From Trichosporon coremiiforme (taxonomy: Eukaryota > Basidiomycota > Tremellomycetes > Trichosporonales > Trichosporonaceae): DNA of 64,000 bases. The stretch lies in assembly GCA_039545355.1 (NCBI GenBank), contig BCJJ01000019.1, forward strand, positions 60,076 through 124,075, in the 5' to 3' direction. A model generated the notes under the pieces. The model had not been told where the DNA came from. It made no database searches and worked only from the letters and a program-made list of their open reading frames with translations. Positions 24,111 through 34,474 of this stretch are shown one piece after another. The translations under genes were made by a program, and so were the position numbers. The first letter of the stretch is position 1. Every line of letters begins with the position of its first letter.

Positions 24111-24989
24111 ATGGACACCGACATGGCTGAGGCACTGCCCAACGGGCACTGCGCGCCTGACAATCTCAACCATCAGAACATTTGCCCCAGTACACCTAAG
24201 CGCACATGTCCTCACGACCACAAGCGCTCGCGGTCGGCATCAGCTACGGAGCCGGACCCGGTGTCCCAGCTGTCCGCGACGGAACCAACCACGCCCAAGT
24301 CCAAGTCGTTGCCACTCCTCCTTCCCCCAGCGGAGCTGTATTCGCACCTGCGGGATACGACCACCGAGGTCGCGCCGCACCCGGCGACGCTGAGTCCTTT
24401 ACTGCGCTCGAGCTCGTTTAGAAGACGCTTCTCGACGCCACCGCACCTCAGCCCCGCCCGCAGCCCGTGCCGCAGCCGCCCGCCATCGCCCCTCGCGACC
24501 AAGACACACAGCGGCAGCAGCAGCATCGGGCACTTTGACTTCATGCCCGTCAGCGGCACGGACACGCCGATGCTCGATCGCGACCGCGAGTGCCAAGCAC
24601 AGGGCCGGCGCGGATCTATAAGTTCCGATGCCTTGCTTCTTACCCCCGTCGAGGTACACCAATTCAGCCTCTCGAGCTGGAACACAAACAGTACCACCTC
24701 AACGCCTCGTACCCTCTCGCAACGCGGCAGCGAGGATCAGCTGAACAAGTCGACTGCCGCTGCGTCTCCCGAACCCGGATCCAAATTGTCCGGGGGCGAT
24801 TCACCCTTGACCGGCACGCTCGAGCGCCGCGCGCGCCGCCGCCCGGTCGCCCGTCTCGACAGCTTTGGCGGCGAAGGCCTCATGAGGAAACCGTCGACCC
24901 GCCACCTCGACGGTGGCTTCCCCGGCTCCGAACTGACACAACTGCCAGCTGGGACTAAAGCCCCTCCCCCTACTCCCATGACCCAGTAG
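24111..24989 (+). CDS. Ser/Pro/Thr-rich hypothetical protein
   Basis: Single exon of 292 residues. No known domain is recognised. The protein is largely disordered in composition, with short basic-phosphosite patches such as LRSSSFRRRFSTP and GRRGSISS that resemble RxxS kinase targets, and a terminal PPPTPMTQ. It has no signal peptide or membrane helix. Codon choice fits neighbouring genes, and the long pyrimidine-rich leader supports a real transcript. A regulatory or scaffold role is possible but not shown. Confidence 0.6.
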   Translation: MDTDMAEALPNGHCAPDNLNHQNICPSTPKRTCPHDHKRSRSASATEPDPVSQLSATEPTTPKSKSLPLLLPPAELYSHLRDTTTEVAPHPATLSPLLRSSSFRRRFSTPPHLSPARSPCRSRPPSPLATKTHSGSSSIGHFDFMPVSGTDTPMLDRDRECQAQGRRGSISSDALLLTPVEVHQFSLSSWNTNSTTSTPRTLSQRGSEDQLNKSTAAASPEPGSKLSGGDSPLTGTLERRARRRPVARLDSFGGEGLMRKPSTRHLDGGFPGSELTQLPAGTKAPPPTPMTQ

Positions 24990-25345
24990 CTCGTGGTCCA
25001 CCTCGGTCGTCGCCCCATGTGCCGCGTACCCACCACAGACATGCCTCATATACAGGAACGTATACCCTTCTCGCTTCCGTACGCCTCGATCATACTTGTA
25101 CCCACGCTCACTCCTCTTGTGCCCATGAATCCCAATGTTGTAAACAGGAAAACGTGGGCCAGCAGCCTGTGCCGCCGGTTGGCACGGGCATCAGCGACAA
25201 TGTCAACAATCATGACGTCAGTATATAAAGTCGGGCGCAGCAGTGTCAGCTTCTTCCTGACTTCTTGAATCCCGGCTTCTTGTCCAACTTCTTACCCGAT
25301 CGATCTTTGCATTGCTCCATCCCCCCTTCACCCAAGTGCGACAAC
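24990..25345. other. Promoter region of the glutathione transferase gene
   Basis: About 360 bp containing the 3' UTR of the preceding gene and, from 25213, a CRE palindrome joined to a TATA box. Confidence 0.6.
25213..25230 (+). promoter_or_regulatory. CRE palindrome plus TATA box
   Basis: TGACGTCA (25213-25220) is directly followed by GTATATAAAG (TATA at 25222-25228), about 120 bp before the glutathione transferase ATG. TGACGTCA is the Atf1/CREB-type bZIP site, consistent with stress induction of a detoxification gene. Confidence 0.65.
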
Positions 25346-26283
25346 ATGAGCGGCAAGATCCTCATCCACCACCTGACGCAGTCGCGCTCTGAGCGCATCT
25401 TCTGGCTCCTGGAGGTGAGCAGCGCACATCGACGCCGCGAAGCAGTGGAGCGTCGTCAGCGAGCTAACGAACAGGAGCTCGGTGTTCCCTACGATGTCAA
25501 GGTGTACGCGCGTACGAAGGAGGGCAAGGGGCCGAAGGCGCTGGCCGAGGCGGTCCCAATGGGCAAGGTGGGTGTCTCTTCATACCCCGCTTCATCCTCA
25601 CTGCTCCTCAGACCACCGCAGTTGTCCACACCAGATCTGTGAACTGACCGCAGGCTCCCGCCGTAACGCTCCCCGACGGACGCACGATCACCGAGTCGGG
25701 CTTCATCGTGAACCAGCTGATGGCCCAACATTCCGCCGCCTCTACAGAATCATCGCCTTCCCCCGACTCCATCTTCTGGAACCACTTCTCCGAGGGCTCG
25801 CACATGCTCCACCTGCAGTCTGCCTTCACGAGCGGCAAGATCGCAGAGGGATTCGGGAGCTACAAGAGCTTGTACCTGCTCCTCTTCTTCCAGGGCGGCA
25901 TCTGGGCGTTCAACAAATTCGTCCAGGGTCTCGAGAAGAAGAACCTCCAGCCCATGCTTGACTATGTCGAGGAGTTCCTCGGAAAGAACGAGGGATTCTC
26001 GGGCAATGACAGGCTGGGAGAGGGTGATGTGAGTGTTCCCCGTGTTCTCCCCATTGGGGAGCAGAGAGGTAGCCGCGTGGAATTCGCGATAGCTGACACC
26101 GCCTAGTTCATGATGGTCTTCCCGCTTAGCGCGATCGCGAAGGGCGGCCGCGGTGACCTGAACCTCGGCCCGAAGACGAGGGCGTGGGTGGAGCGCACGG
26201 AGCAAAGACCCGCGTACGAGCGCGCCATGAAGCGCATGAAGGACGAGGAGGACAAGCAGGTCACCGGGCCCTCCCCCGAGTAG
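25346..26283 (+). CDS. Glutathione S-transferase, Gtt1-like
   Basis: Four exons (25346-25414, 25475-25567, 25654-26028, 26107-26283) give 237 residues. The N-terminal thioredoxin-like domain shows SRSERIFWLLEELG, the APAVTLPDGRTITES segment (cis-Pro and the ES glutathione gamma-glutamyl contact), and the C-terminal helical domain has 'FMMVFPLSAIA' and 'WVERTEQRPAYERA'. This layout is closest to the fungal Gtt1 type. Such enzymes conjugate glutathione to electrophiles or reduce peroxides. A hydrophobic stretch around LLLFFQGGIWAF could promote membrane association. The CRE-TATA promoter suggests stress control. It converges on the flavin oxidase gene 190 bp downstream. Confidence 0.9.
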
Positions 26284-26472
26284 GAGCTGAGGCACGGGTA
26301 GTGCTGATATTCGAGACCCAGGGCCATGGCCAAGCTTTGATTGCTGAGGGGCTTAGCTATCCCCGCTGGTACGATTTAATCGTACCTGATAAAAAACGAA
26401 CTCGGTAGAGTTGTGAACGATGTCATCCGATGCCATGATATATACAATGTGGACCGAATCGACTAGCGTAGA

Positions 26473-27726
26473 TTACGCCGCCTTCTCCTTGTTGTAGATG
26501 TCGTTGTATGTCGCCAACGCTTGCTTCGTCGTCTGCTCCGGATCCCTTCCCTCGAACCGCCTCGGGTCCATCTTCCTCGCCAGCTCATCCTCGCGCTCCA
26601 CCTTCTGCCCCAGACTCGCTCTAATCTCTTTCGCAAGCACATCACACGCGCCTCCCGCATTCGTGACCCACGCGCCAACGGCGAGCCAGAGCCCCGTCTT
26701 GCTCTGTCCGAACAGCGGGAGTCCGTCTGGCGTCACAGTGAACAGGCCGTTGAAAGCGTATGCGTCCTTGGGCACGTCGCCGTGATAGCTCTCCGGCAGA
26801 GGCTCGATAGGCTCGAACGCGTCGGCCGTGTCCTTCGGCAGGATGGAGAGCGCGCGGGCAAGCACGCTGTTGAAGTTCTGGTTCCACGCGCCATATGCCG
26901 AGGCAAGCCTTGAGGTGTGCAGGACGTGGATCGGATCGTGCGCATAGCTTCCAACGCCATCGCGGTCCCCGTGGTCGCGGGCATACACGTGAGGGCCCGG
27001 GAAGCGGATGAATGGGCCGGTCTGCTGCCTCTCGGCGCGCACTTTCGTGTACGCGTAAGGGTGCGCGACGGGGAGAGCCGTGACCTGCGTCTCGGGCGCG
27101 AGCTGGGACGCCCAAACTCCAGTGGCGAGGACAACGCGCTTCGCCTTGTAGTCGCCCTTCCCCGTCTTGACGGTCCAGGAGTCTGCCGAGCCATCGATCA
27201 AGGTGACGTCGGCCTCGACAACCTTCGCTCCGGCGGAAGTGGCCTGTTCCCGGCCCCAGAGCGAAATCCTTCGGGCGTTCGCAGTCCCGTCGTTCGGGAA
27301 CCTGATGCCACCTCCATTGTCGGGCCGCACGAGCGCGGGGCACTGCTTCGCCGCCTCTTTGGGCAGGAGCACTTCCGCCTCGACGCCTTGCTCCTTCGCC
27401 AGCTTCTCCCGGTCCATCAGCGTCTGCGCTGTGTCCGCGGCCGTCTTGCCCGGCCAGTTCAGGCCCTGGAGCACCTCCAGGCCGCCGACAGAGTTGAAGC
27501 CGCCCGGGATCGAGCGGTAGAGCGCGATGGAGCGGTGGGCGAGTTGTGTCAGGGTCGGAATCGTGTTGAGCTCGCCGACGAAGCCGGGAGCGTGGCCCGT
27601 TGAACCGGGGAAGGACAGCGAGCGGTCGAGGAGAAGAGTGCGGGCATGAGGTGAGAGGTTGCGGGAAAGGAGGGAGCCGGCGATGCCGGCGCCGACTACG
27701 ATGACATCGTACTCCTGGTCGGACAT
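26473..27726 (-). CDS. FAD-dependent oxidoreductase, dimethylglycine-oxidase-like
   Basis: Single exon of 417 residues from the ATG at 27726; an earlier in-frame start would add 20 residues outside the Rossmann fold, so this one is preferred. VVGAGIAG (11-17) binds the FAD ADP moiety. PGSTGHAPGFV around His45 resembles the GSTxHAxG segment of dimethylglycine dehydrogenase/oxidase, where that His carries covalently bound FAD; covalent attachment here is inferred. 'DGLPLFGQ' near residue 345 is the conserved C-terminal substrate/flavin region of the DAO family. It probably oxidises an N-methylated or secondary amine such as dimethylglycine or sarcosine. The folate-binding GCV_T domain of the two-domain family members is absent. 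No peroxisomal or mitochondrial signal is obvious. Confidence 0.85.
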   Translation of the reverse strand: MSDQEYDVIVVGAGIAGSLLSRNLSPHARTLLLDRSLSFPGSTGHAPGFVGELNTIPTLTQLAHRSIALYRSIPGGFNSVGGLEVLQGLNWPGKTAADTAQTLMDREKLAKEQGVEAEVLLPKEAAKQCPALVRPDNGGGIRFPNDGTANARRISLWGREQATSAGAKVVEADVTLIDGSADSWTVKTGKGDYKAKRVVLATGVWASQLAPETQVTALPVAHPYAYTKVRAERQQTGPFIRFPGPHVYARDHGDRDGVGSYAHDPIHVLHTSRLASAYGAWNQNFNSVLARALSILPKDTADAFEPIEPLPESYHGDVPKDAYAFNGLFTVTPDGLPLFGQSKTGLWLAVGAWVTNAGGACDVLAKEIRASLGQKVEREDELARKMDPRRFEGRDPEQTTKQALATYNDIYNKEKAA

Positions 27727-28072
27727 GACGGGCGTTATGTGCGAGACAAGGTTGAGTGTGGTACGGGGAGGTGAGCCTGGGCACAAGCTCAGATCAAGCA
27801 GGTGTGCGTTTAGTTCTTATCGTTATCAGCGGGCAACGGGTGCGAGAAAGTCGAGTCGATCGATTTGTCCGAGGCCGAAACTCGTAACGCTTTCGGCACG
27901 TTTTGACGTCGGTGGCTGTTGCTGCGGAGGCTGGAGGCGCACAGTAGGCGGTCTGTTTTATGAAAGTAGAGAGCGAACTGCAGCTGTCAGAAGGAAGGTC
28001 AGTGGACGGAACAAGGATGGACCTGCTGGAAGACGCGTACGACGCCCAGCGGCGAAGTGCGCCCCGGTCAGC

Positions 28073-28080
28073 TGACGTCA
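28073..28080 (+). promoter_or_regulatory. CRE palindrome TGACGTCA
   Basis: Perfect TGACGTCA 347 bp before the flavin oxidase start. Candidate bZIP (Atf1-type) site. Confidence 0.45.
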
Positions 28081-28652
28081 TTTCGCGAGTCGAGCAACAT
28101 CTCGCAGCACACGGGCAGTTATCACGGCGTTCTTCTCCTGGCGGCGGAGGCGTCGGGCGCTTCCCGGGCGTTTGCGGAGGCGCATAGTTCTGTGCGCTGT
28201 ACGTAAAAAAGTCGAACGAGAACATGTTCTTAGTGCAGGTGCTGACAGGGGTTGAGCGAGAGGGAAGACGCCCAGTGTCAGGATCATGTCATGAGTGGAA
28301 TGAACAGCGAAGACGCCGAGCGTGATAACGTCACCGCAGCGAGGAGTGCCTTGCGCGCGCCTTCGTGCGCCTCTTGCCATAGCACAAGCAGGCACACACC
28401 CTTCCTCGCACTTGCTCCTCGTAGACTTCCGGGCTGCAGTCAACAGGTTCCATTCGTTCCACTCTCGGACACTCTTCCTCACAACTGGCGGACTCTGCGA
28501 TATCCGAAACGCCCCTCGCCGTCTCAATCGAAACACATCCCCTCAGCCTTCCCTAGTCGCCCTTGCCTCCTTTCCGCCTTCCTCGCGCACTTCAGGCGGT
28601 GTTCAACGTCTGGCTCCGCCTGACTGCTGCTCCTGCCCGACCAAGACGACCG

Positions 28653-28709
<57 letters not shown>
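28653..28709 (+). repeat. 57-nt poly-C tract
   Basis: An unbroken run of 57 C, ending about 220 bp before the next start codon. The length may be inexact because homopolymers of this size are hard to sequence. Confidence 0.9.
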
Positions 28710-28710
<1 letters not shown>

Positions 28711-28927
28711 TCGACCGAGAAGCCTTCCCTTTGTTCGGTTCGGTTCGGGTTCGACGGAGGGTGTTCTGGGGTCTCGAGTCGAGGTTCTGATTCTGGGGCG
28801 TGAAACTCGGGTCCGCTGGACGCACCACGGCAGCTTGCTCAGCCGCAAGTAGCGCTTGGCTCCTCGACGCCACCGTCCTGGATCCTGTGCTCGCCGCGCT
28901 GAGCTTGCTGCCGCCGCCGGCACCAGC

Positions 28928-31020
28928 ATGCGCAAGCTGTTCTGGAGTCTCGCACAATACATCCCGTCACCGTTTGCACCATCGTCGAGCGCTGTTGCGT
29001 CAAGAGCACCACCGCCGAAACCTGGTTCGAATCAGGCCCCAGACCCGACTCCTAAGCCGACGTCTGGCCCCTCCACTCCACCGCCCCCGCCAGCAACAGG
29101 GCACCGAGCCGTCAAGCGAGCGAACCACCCAAGCGCGTTTTTCAACCACAATCGCGCACATCGGTTGTACCGCGAGCACCGGTGGCACCGATCGCTCCGC
29201 GCGCAGCACCTCCTCCGCCTCCCTCGAGTGCTTCAGAGCGCGTCTGAGGCGCACGCACATTCCAAAGCCGCGAGTGCCCAGTTGCGGCTTGCTCGATCAC
29301 CCAATTCAGGCGTCGGCATTGGTGCCCTGGGCCCGCTGCGATTGGTAGCGAGGTCAAAATTTCGTTTCCTGCGCCTCCGTCGGGAACCCACAGCGGCTGC
29401 GGCTGCTGGGCCCCAGACACTGCGGCCCGGCTCTGCTCCCCTGCTCTCATATCTCTACGCGCGACATCGACTCGGACGTTTCTCTGAGAACGCGCACTCT
29501 GATTCTGAACCTTCCACAACTTCCACAAACCCTACACCTACGACTCCTACCACTCCCACAAAATTCAACGCACTCACTACCTCGACTCTCGACCGCCTCT
29601 TCGACGCGCTCCACCTCGCAATGGATGAACGGCATCGACCCCCGACCGTGACGTACGCGGAGCGCTCACCTTCGCCCGAACCGACGCCGCTGCCGGCCGG
29701 TCACCCCTTCGCGTCCTCGATAGCAGCGGGGTCACGGACGCTGGTACCGCCGACGCCGCCTCCTAGAACCACTAGCCCGAGCCCATCGGTGCTCTCGCAG
29801 CGGAGTACGCGCAGCAACCGGAGCCAGCGTCCGCCGTCACCGGACCACTACATCCGCGATCCGCACCGCCTTGTCGCCTATGTTCTGCCGTTCCCGCAAC
29901 CCCAGCTGAACGCCGACGTGCCTCCCCCGCCGCTGCGGTTTCTGATCTACACGCCGCCGCCTCCCCCGCTGCTCCAGCCGCCCGAGGGTGAGAAGGAGAA
30001 GACGACGACCAAGGTCCAGCGCAAGTGGCAGGAGGAGGTGCGCGCTGCGCACGAGAGCAGGGACAAGGTTGCGAGCTGGCGCGGACTGAAGAGCCGCGTG
30101 ACCAAGGGCGTCAATTGGGCCGTGCACCGGACAACGACGGCGGACCTCGACTTCCTGACGCGCATCCCCTCGGACGGCGAGAAGTTCCGGCGTGCTGTTA
30201 AGGACAGCAAGGAGAAGAAGGAAGACGCGCACCCGAAGGACTCGGCGGCTGGCCTGCTGCCGGACCCCGAAGGACTCGCGCCGCCACGCAGCTCGCGAAG
30301 CTCAATGGACTCGCACGTCTTCGCCACTGATGACGAGACTGACACGACTGGCGCGACCGTCAAGCTCGAAGAGATGGTCCTCATCTACCCGCCGAGCATG
30401 GAGCAGTCACCGGAGCAGATTCGCGAGGAGTTCGTCAACTCCCTGCTCAGGACCAAGAGCAAGGCGCAGCGCGACACTGTCATCGCCACGGGACTGCTGC
30501 CCGTCAGCGCAGCGCTGGACTGGGCACTCGTCTTCGTAGGATGGGTCTTTGGTAAGTTTAGCTGGCCGCCTCTCTAACTACAAGCTGACATGCAGGCGGA
30601 GCACTCGAAGTCGACGCAGTCTGGGCTGCTTCTTCCTTCCGAGGCGCCAAGATTGCTCGCAGCGTGACGAAGCGTCTCTCCTCGTCAGTCCCGTCTGGAG
30701 ACGCATCAAGCGAGGACTCGCTGCGTCTGTCCTTCGTCCCCTCTGCCCGAGTGCTCCCATTGCAGGCATACCTGGGCTGTGCTTGCGCCGAGGTGAACGC
30801 GAAGCGCTTCGCGTGGCCGCAGCGCCTCCCGAGCGAGAGCGAGGTGCTCGAGACGATGGGTTGGGACGTCGCTGCGCACCACGCGAACTGGGAGGACGAG
30901 GCTTGGGAGCGCGACCAGGTCGCAGAGGACCTGAAGCGGACGATGGATAAGGCCGCCAAGGCTTGGGACAAGTGGTGCTCCGCGTACGAGAAGAACCCGG
31001 AGAAGGCCGTGAAGAGGTAG
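28928..31020 (+). CDS. Conserved-looking protein with disordered N-terminus
   Basis: Two exons (28928-30551 and 30596-31020; 44-nt intron with agctgac branch) give 682 residues. The first 440 residues are Pro/Ser/Thr rich with PPPPP runs. The C-terminal third is compact: 'KLEEMVLIYPPSMEQ', then EEFVNSLLRTK, a hydrophobic segment (LDWALVFVGWVFGG) spanning the splice junction, 'RGAKIARSVTKRL', and a charged helical end. I do not recognise a named family, but this segment has the regular look of a conserved fungal domain, possibly membrane-associated. The ATG at 28928 is the first in frame after the poly-C tract. Function unknown. Confidence 0.75.
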
Positions 31021-31191
31021 CCGCGCCGGGTGCGATGGCGAAATGAGATGAGTGTCGCGGACGAGTGTCGCGGACTCCGTGAGCTGAGCACCGGAGCCGC
31101 GAGGGAAGATCAGTTGTAACACCTAACCATACTAGACATGCAGCACAGTTATATCTTGTACATGCTATCTAACTCTATGCCCAGTCTGGGC

Positions 31192-32462
31192 CTATCGCCG
31201 CCTCCGTCCGTCGAGGATCGCCTTGCCAGGGATCCGTCCGCTCTCCTTCATAGCGTTCTTCATGAAGTGCGACTTGGCCGAAGCGCGCTTCTGCTGGCTT
31301 CCCGCCTCGATGACCGGCGGCAGGCCATCACCAGCAGAGAGTACAGGCTGGAGGAGATGCAGCGTCGACCCGCCGAGGTCCTTCTCGACCGTCTCGGTCT
31401 TTCTCCGCTTGCGCTTGTTCCCCCGCTTCTTGGCCGCGGCGGCATTGCGCTTCTCCTGCTCCTGCTTGCCGGCCGCCTTCTTCTTCTTCGACTGGAGTTC
31501 AGCCTCAGCCTCCTCCAGCGCCGCGGCGGAGAGCGGCACGCCCGCCGACAGGTCGTACAGCGCATTCTCGTCCTCTTCCGTCATCGGGCCAGTCTTCTTC
31601 TTCGGCTTCTTGACCTCGGGCTCGGGGGCGACGTCCTTCCCCTTCCCCTTGCCCTTCTTGTCAGCCTTGGAGGGCTTAGGAGGAACGATTCCCTCCGCCT
31701 TGTTCATGGCAGCGAAGATGGCGTCCATCTGCGCGCGCATCTGGATCTCCTTCGGCGTGAGCGGGCCGTCGCGCAGCGTCTCGCTCTCGTCCGACTCGGC
31801 TCCATCGTCCTCCTCACCCTCATCCTCATCCTCCTCGTCCTCGGACGCGGTGTGGAAGCTTTCACCGTCCTCCAAGTCCTCGTCATCGAGCTCCGCGTCG
31901 TCGTAGTCGTCCTCGTCCTCATCGGCAGACTCGAGTCCCGACTCGTCATCGCCGTCCGACTCCATCTCACTGTCGCCTGATCCAGCAGCCATGGCAGCGT
32001 CCATCCGTCGGCGGAGGCGGGCGGCCTCCTCGTCCTCCTCCTCGTCACTTCCCTCGTCGTCGGAATCAGACTCGGGCTCGGCTCGTTTCCGCTTCGCCTT
32101 CTCGGCCTTCTTCGACGGCTTCGGCGCCATAGCCGCCGCCTTGGCAGCCCTGGCCTCGGCAATCTTCTGCGCGCGCGCCCGCGCGGCCTCCTTCTGCGCT
32201 CTCCTCTCCCTGTCTGTCAGCTCAGTGCGACCATCATAGCTCACGCTTCGGCCTCGGCCTGTCTCCGCTGCTCGGCCTCCTTCGCCCCGCTCGCGCCGAT
32301 CATCTCGGGCGCGTCGTCGTCAGAATCGTCGTCGTCGCTGTCGTCCGCGTACGTCGGCTGCGCCGTGGGGGTGATGATGGGGGTGTCCCCGAACTCGTCA
32401 TCAGATCCGAAGGTAATCTTCTTCCCCGCCGGAGCGGGGGCGGGGGCGGCGCGCTTGCCCAT
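31192..32462 (-). CDS. UTP16: U3 snoRNA-associated protein, Utp16/Bud21-like
   Basis: Two exons (32462-32245, 32209-31192) separated by a 35-nt intron with an agctgac branch give 411 residues. The N-terminus has KKITFGSDDE, an Asp-rich stretch and DDDAPEMIG..AKEAEQRRQAEAEA, which is the DEAP-type signature of U3 snoRNA-associated Utp16/Bud21 proteins. The rest is alternately acidic and Lys-rich (KKKKAAGK, KKRGNKRKRRK), typical of nucleolar proteins. It would act in the small-subunit processome during 18S rRNA maturation. It shares a 377-bp promoter with the Pmp3-like gene. The family call rests on the short N-terminal motif, because the remainder is low complexity. Confidence 0.65.
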
Positions 32463-32839
32463 TGTCGCTTGCTGAAGGTGTTGTTGGTGGGAGGTGATCG
32501 ATGGACCTCCACTCCGAAAGATTCAAAATCTCCATGCCCACGCGCCGCTCGGTGGTGAACTAACGGGAGTATTTTGGCCACCCAGCCAAGGGGGCGTGCC
32601 TTGACGTCAGCGGCTGTGGCATCCATGAGACGAGACTTTCGAAGATGTGCGTTGCGATCTCGCCGCGTGCTGGATCTCAAATGAACTCAGATGCAGCCTC
32701 ACACAGATGCGATGACGGCGGCTGTGTGCCTTGCTCCGTTTCTCTCACGCCTCACTCTGTGCTCGCCCTCTCGCTGGATATAACACCAGCGCTTGCCCGT
32801 TTTCTTCCTCATCGCCCTCATCCCCGACAACTCGACACA
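32463..32839. promoter_or_regulatory. Bidirectional promoter with CRE palindrome
   Basis: The 377 bp between divergent starts hold a perfect TGACGTCA at 32602-32609, roughly 140 bp from one start and 230 bp from the other. A shared bZIP site could couple a membrane stress protein with a ribosome-biogenesis gene (inference). Confidence 0.5.
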
Positions 32840-33375
32840 ATGGCGACCTGGAACGAGAAGGCAGATCGACCCCCGCCGCCTGTTGGCTCCCAGACTGATG
32901 ACGTTTATGGTAAGCTTTGTGGTCACCAACGAGCTGACAGCAGAACGTGTCGTCCCCCAGCAATCGATGTACTACCCTCCTCCCCCTCCTCCTCGCCGCC
33001 GCTCAAGCGGCTGCTCCGACGCCGTGCTGTACATCCTCGCAATCTTCATCCCGCCTGTGCCTGTGTAAGTTTCTCAAGCCACACTTTCAGCATTCCCACC
33101 GCTCTTCCCTCTTATCTCCTCTGTCGCGTTCCCCGCTGTCATCGCGCCTCCTATCCTACATGCTGCTGCCCCAGTACAGAAACAGCTGACCTCAGGTTCC
33201 TGAAGACGGGGTGAGCTGTTGGTGTGGTTATAGCTAACCCCAGGTGCGGCTGCCAGCTGCTCGTGAACATCTTCGTGAGCTGCCCAGATGTCTTCATGCA
33301 GCTGACACGCAGCTCTGGTTCTTGTGCTGGCTGCCCGGCATTCTGCACGCGTTCTGGGTCATTGCGACCATGTGA
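32840..33375 (+). CDS. PMP3: Pmp3-type plasma membrane proteolipid
   Basis: Five exons (32840-32909, 32944-33064, 33196-33210, 33244-33274, 33313-33375) give 99 residues. The core is the Pmp3/UPF0057 two-helix proteolipid: CSDAVLYILAIFIPPVPV, FLKTGCGCQLLVNIF, then LWFLCWLPGILHAFWVI, matching the family pattern residue class by residue class. The family affects membrane potential and cation or salt tolerance at the plasma membrane. It has an unusual extra N-terminus of about 47 residues with a YYPPPPPPRRR segment. Exon 3 is only 15 nt. The acceptor of intron 1 is a tandem CAGCAG, so two proteins differing by one residue are possible. Confidence 0.88.
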
Positions 33376-34474
33376 ACTGGTGAGCTTCCTGTGTAAGTCC
33401 ACAGCTAATTCCAGTGTATCGGGCTGATCACGAACAGTAGAGGCGAGTTACGAAACGTGACGCCGAGCTGATGAGCAGTGTGCGGCGAGTGTGTGGAACG
33501 AGGGACTAGGTAGGCTGTCTCCCATGCAGCCGGAAGCTGACCAGCTGATGTCCGTATGTCGGCGCGAATGTGAGCTTGGCATACGTATGCAAGCTGACAA
33601 CCAGATCTGTCGCCACGAAGAACAACGGAGATACGAACGACTGGAAGGGCGCCTTTCAGCTAAAATCAACGATAATGGACTGTAAGATGTGCCGTGTAAG
33701 CTGTCGATGCAGGAACAGCAATCTAACGCCCAAGATATGCATTGCGTAGCTTGATCATCTATGTCAACCGTGATGGGAGGAAGTTGATCCCGAGCTGAAG
33801 CGAGCGGGGTGGCGTAGGAGCTCCAAGGTAGCTCAACATCTGCGAAGCTCTAATTGAGCTGGGTGACCGTGGTGGTCAGCAGCTGATGGTCGGTGTCCAG
33901 CTGTTTCTCAAGACCTTCAGTGAGCTCATGCGCCAGCCTCATCAAGTTGACAGTCAGTAGAGATTACAGGCGAGACTGTTCCGGAACCAGCGCGTGATCA
34001 AGCGCAGGCGGCAGGGCAAGTGAGCTACCATGGCGCCTTCAATAGCTGATCTGCAGAGCCTGTACAAACTCTTCGGAGGCGGGGCATTAAAGGCCCATGA
34101 GCTGGGTGGCTGTCAGAAGCTCTCAAGCGGAGTGCATACTTCCAAAGCACGTGTAGAGGGCACCGGTCTGCCTTGCAAGGCTTCACGGAGTAGGTGGCGA
34201 GCCACCGCATTTTTCGAAATTTCTGACTTCTTCCTCTCACCTCCTGACGTCTGTCATTTTTATCATTGACTACAGGCTGTAGAGGCTCTTGCGTTACCCG
34301 TCTTATACAGACGGACTCTGGCTGTACTCCGGCACTGCACCTCCACCATGCGCTGCCCGCACAGACCCACCTCATACCCCGCACTTCCTCCGCCTCGTTC
34401 TCCTCCGTCCCCGCACCCCATTCGCCCAAAAACAGAGCTCCAGATAGCTAAAAGAAAGACCTTTGCGGGTCTAT
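33376..34474. other. Non-coding spacer rich in splice-like signals
   Basis: About 1.1 kb with no open frame of note. It contains many AGCTGA(C/T) and GTGAGC/GTAAGY words like the introns of the adjacent Pmp3-like gene, which may mean an extended or alternatively spliced 3' region or a non-coding transcript. The tRNA-Glu 3' flank ends here; its T-rich terminator lies at about 34449-34460. Confidence 0.35.

Larger units (their letters stand above)
27727..28927. other. Divergent promoter region
   Basis: About 1.2 kb between the flavin oxidase (minus) and the conserved unknown (plus). It carries a CRE palindrome at 28073-28080 and a 57-nt poly-C run at 28653-28709. No gene is supported. Confidence 0.55.

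Noticed and set aside
29020..29040. CTGGTTCGAATCAGG resembling a tRNA T arm
   Set aside because: It lies inside the coding exon of the 682-residue protein and no D arm, anticodon arm or acceptor stem exists nearby.
31138..31980. Leu-rich plus-strand frame opposite the Utp16-like gene
   Set aside because: Its apparent hydrophobic helices are the complement of Glu/Asp/Lys codons in the acidic protein on the other strand.
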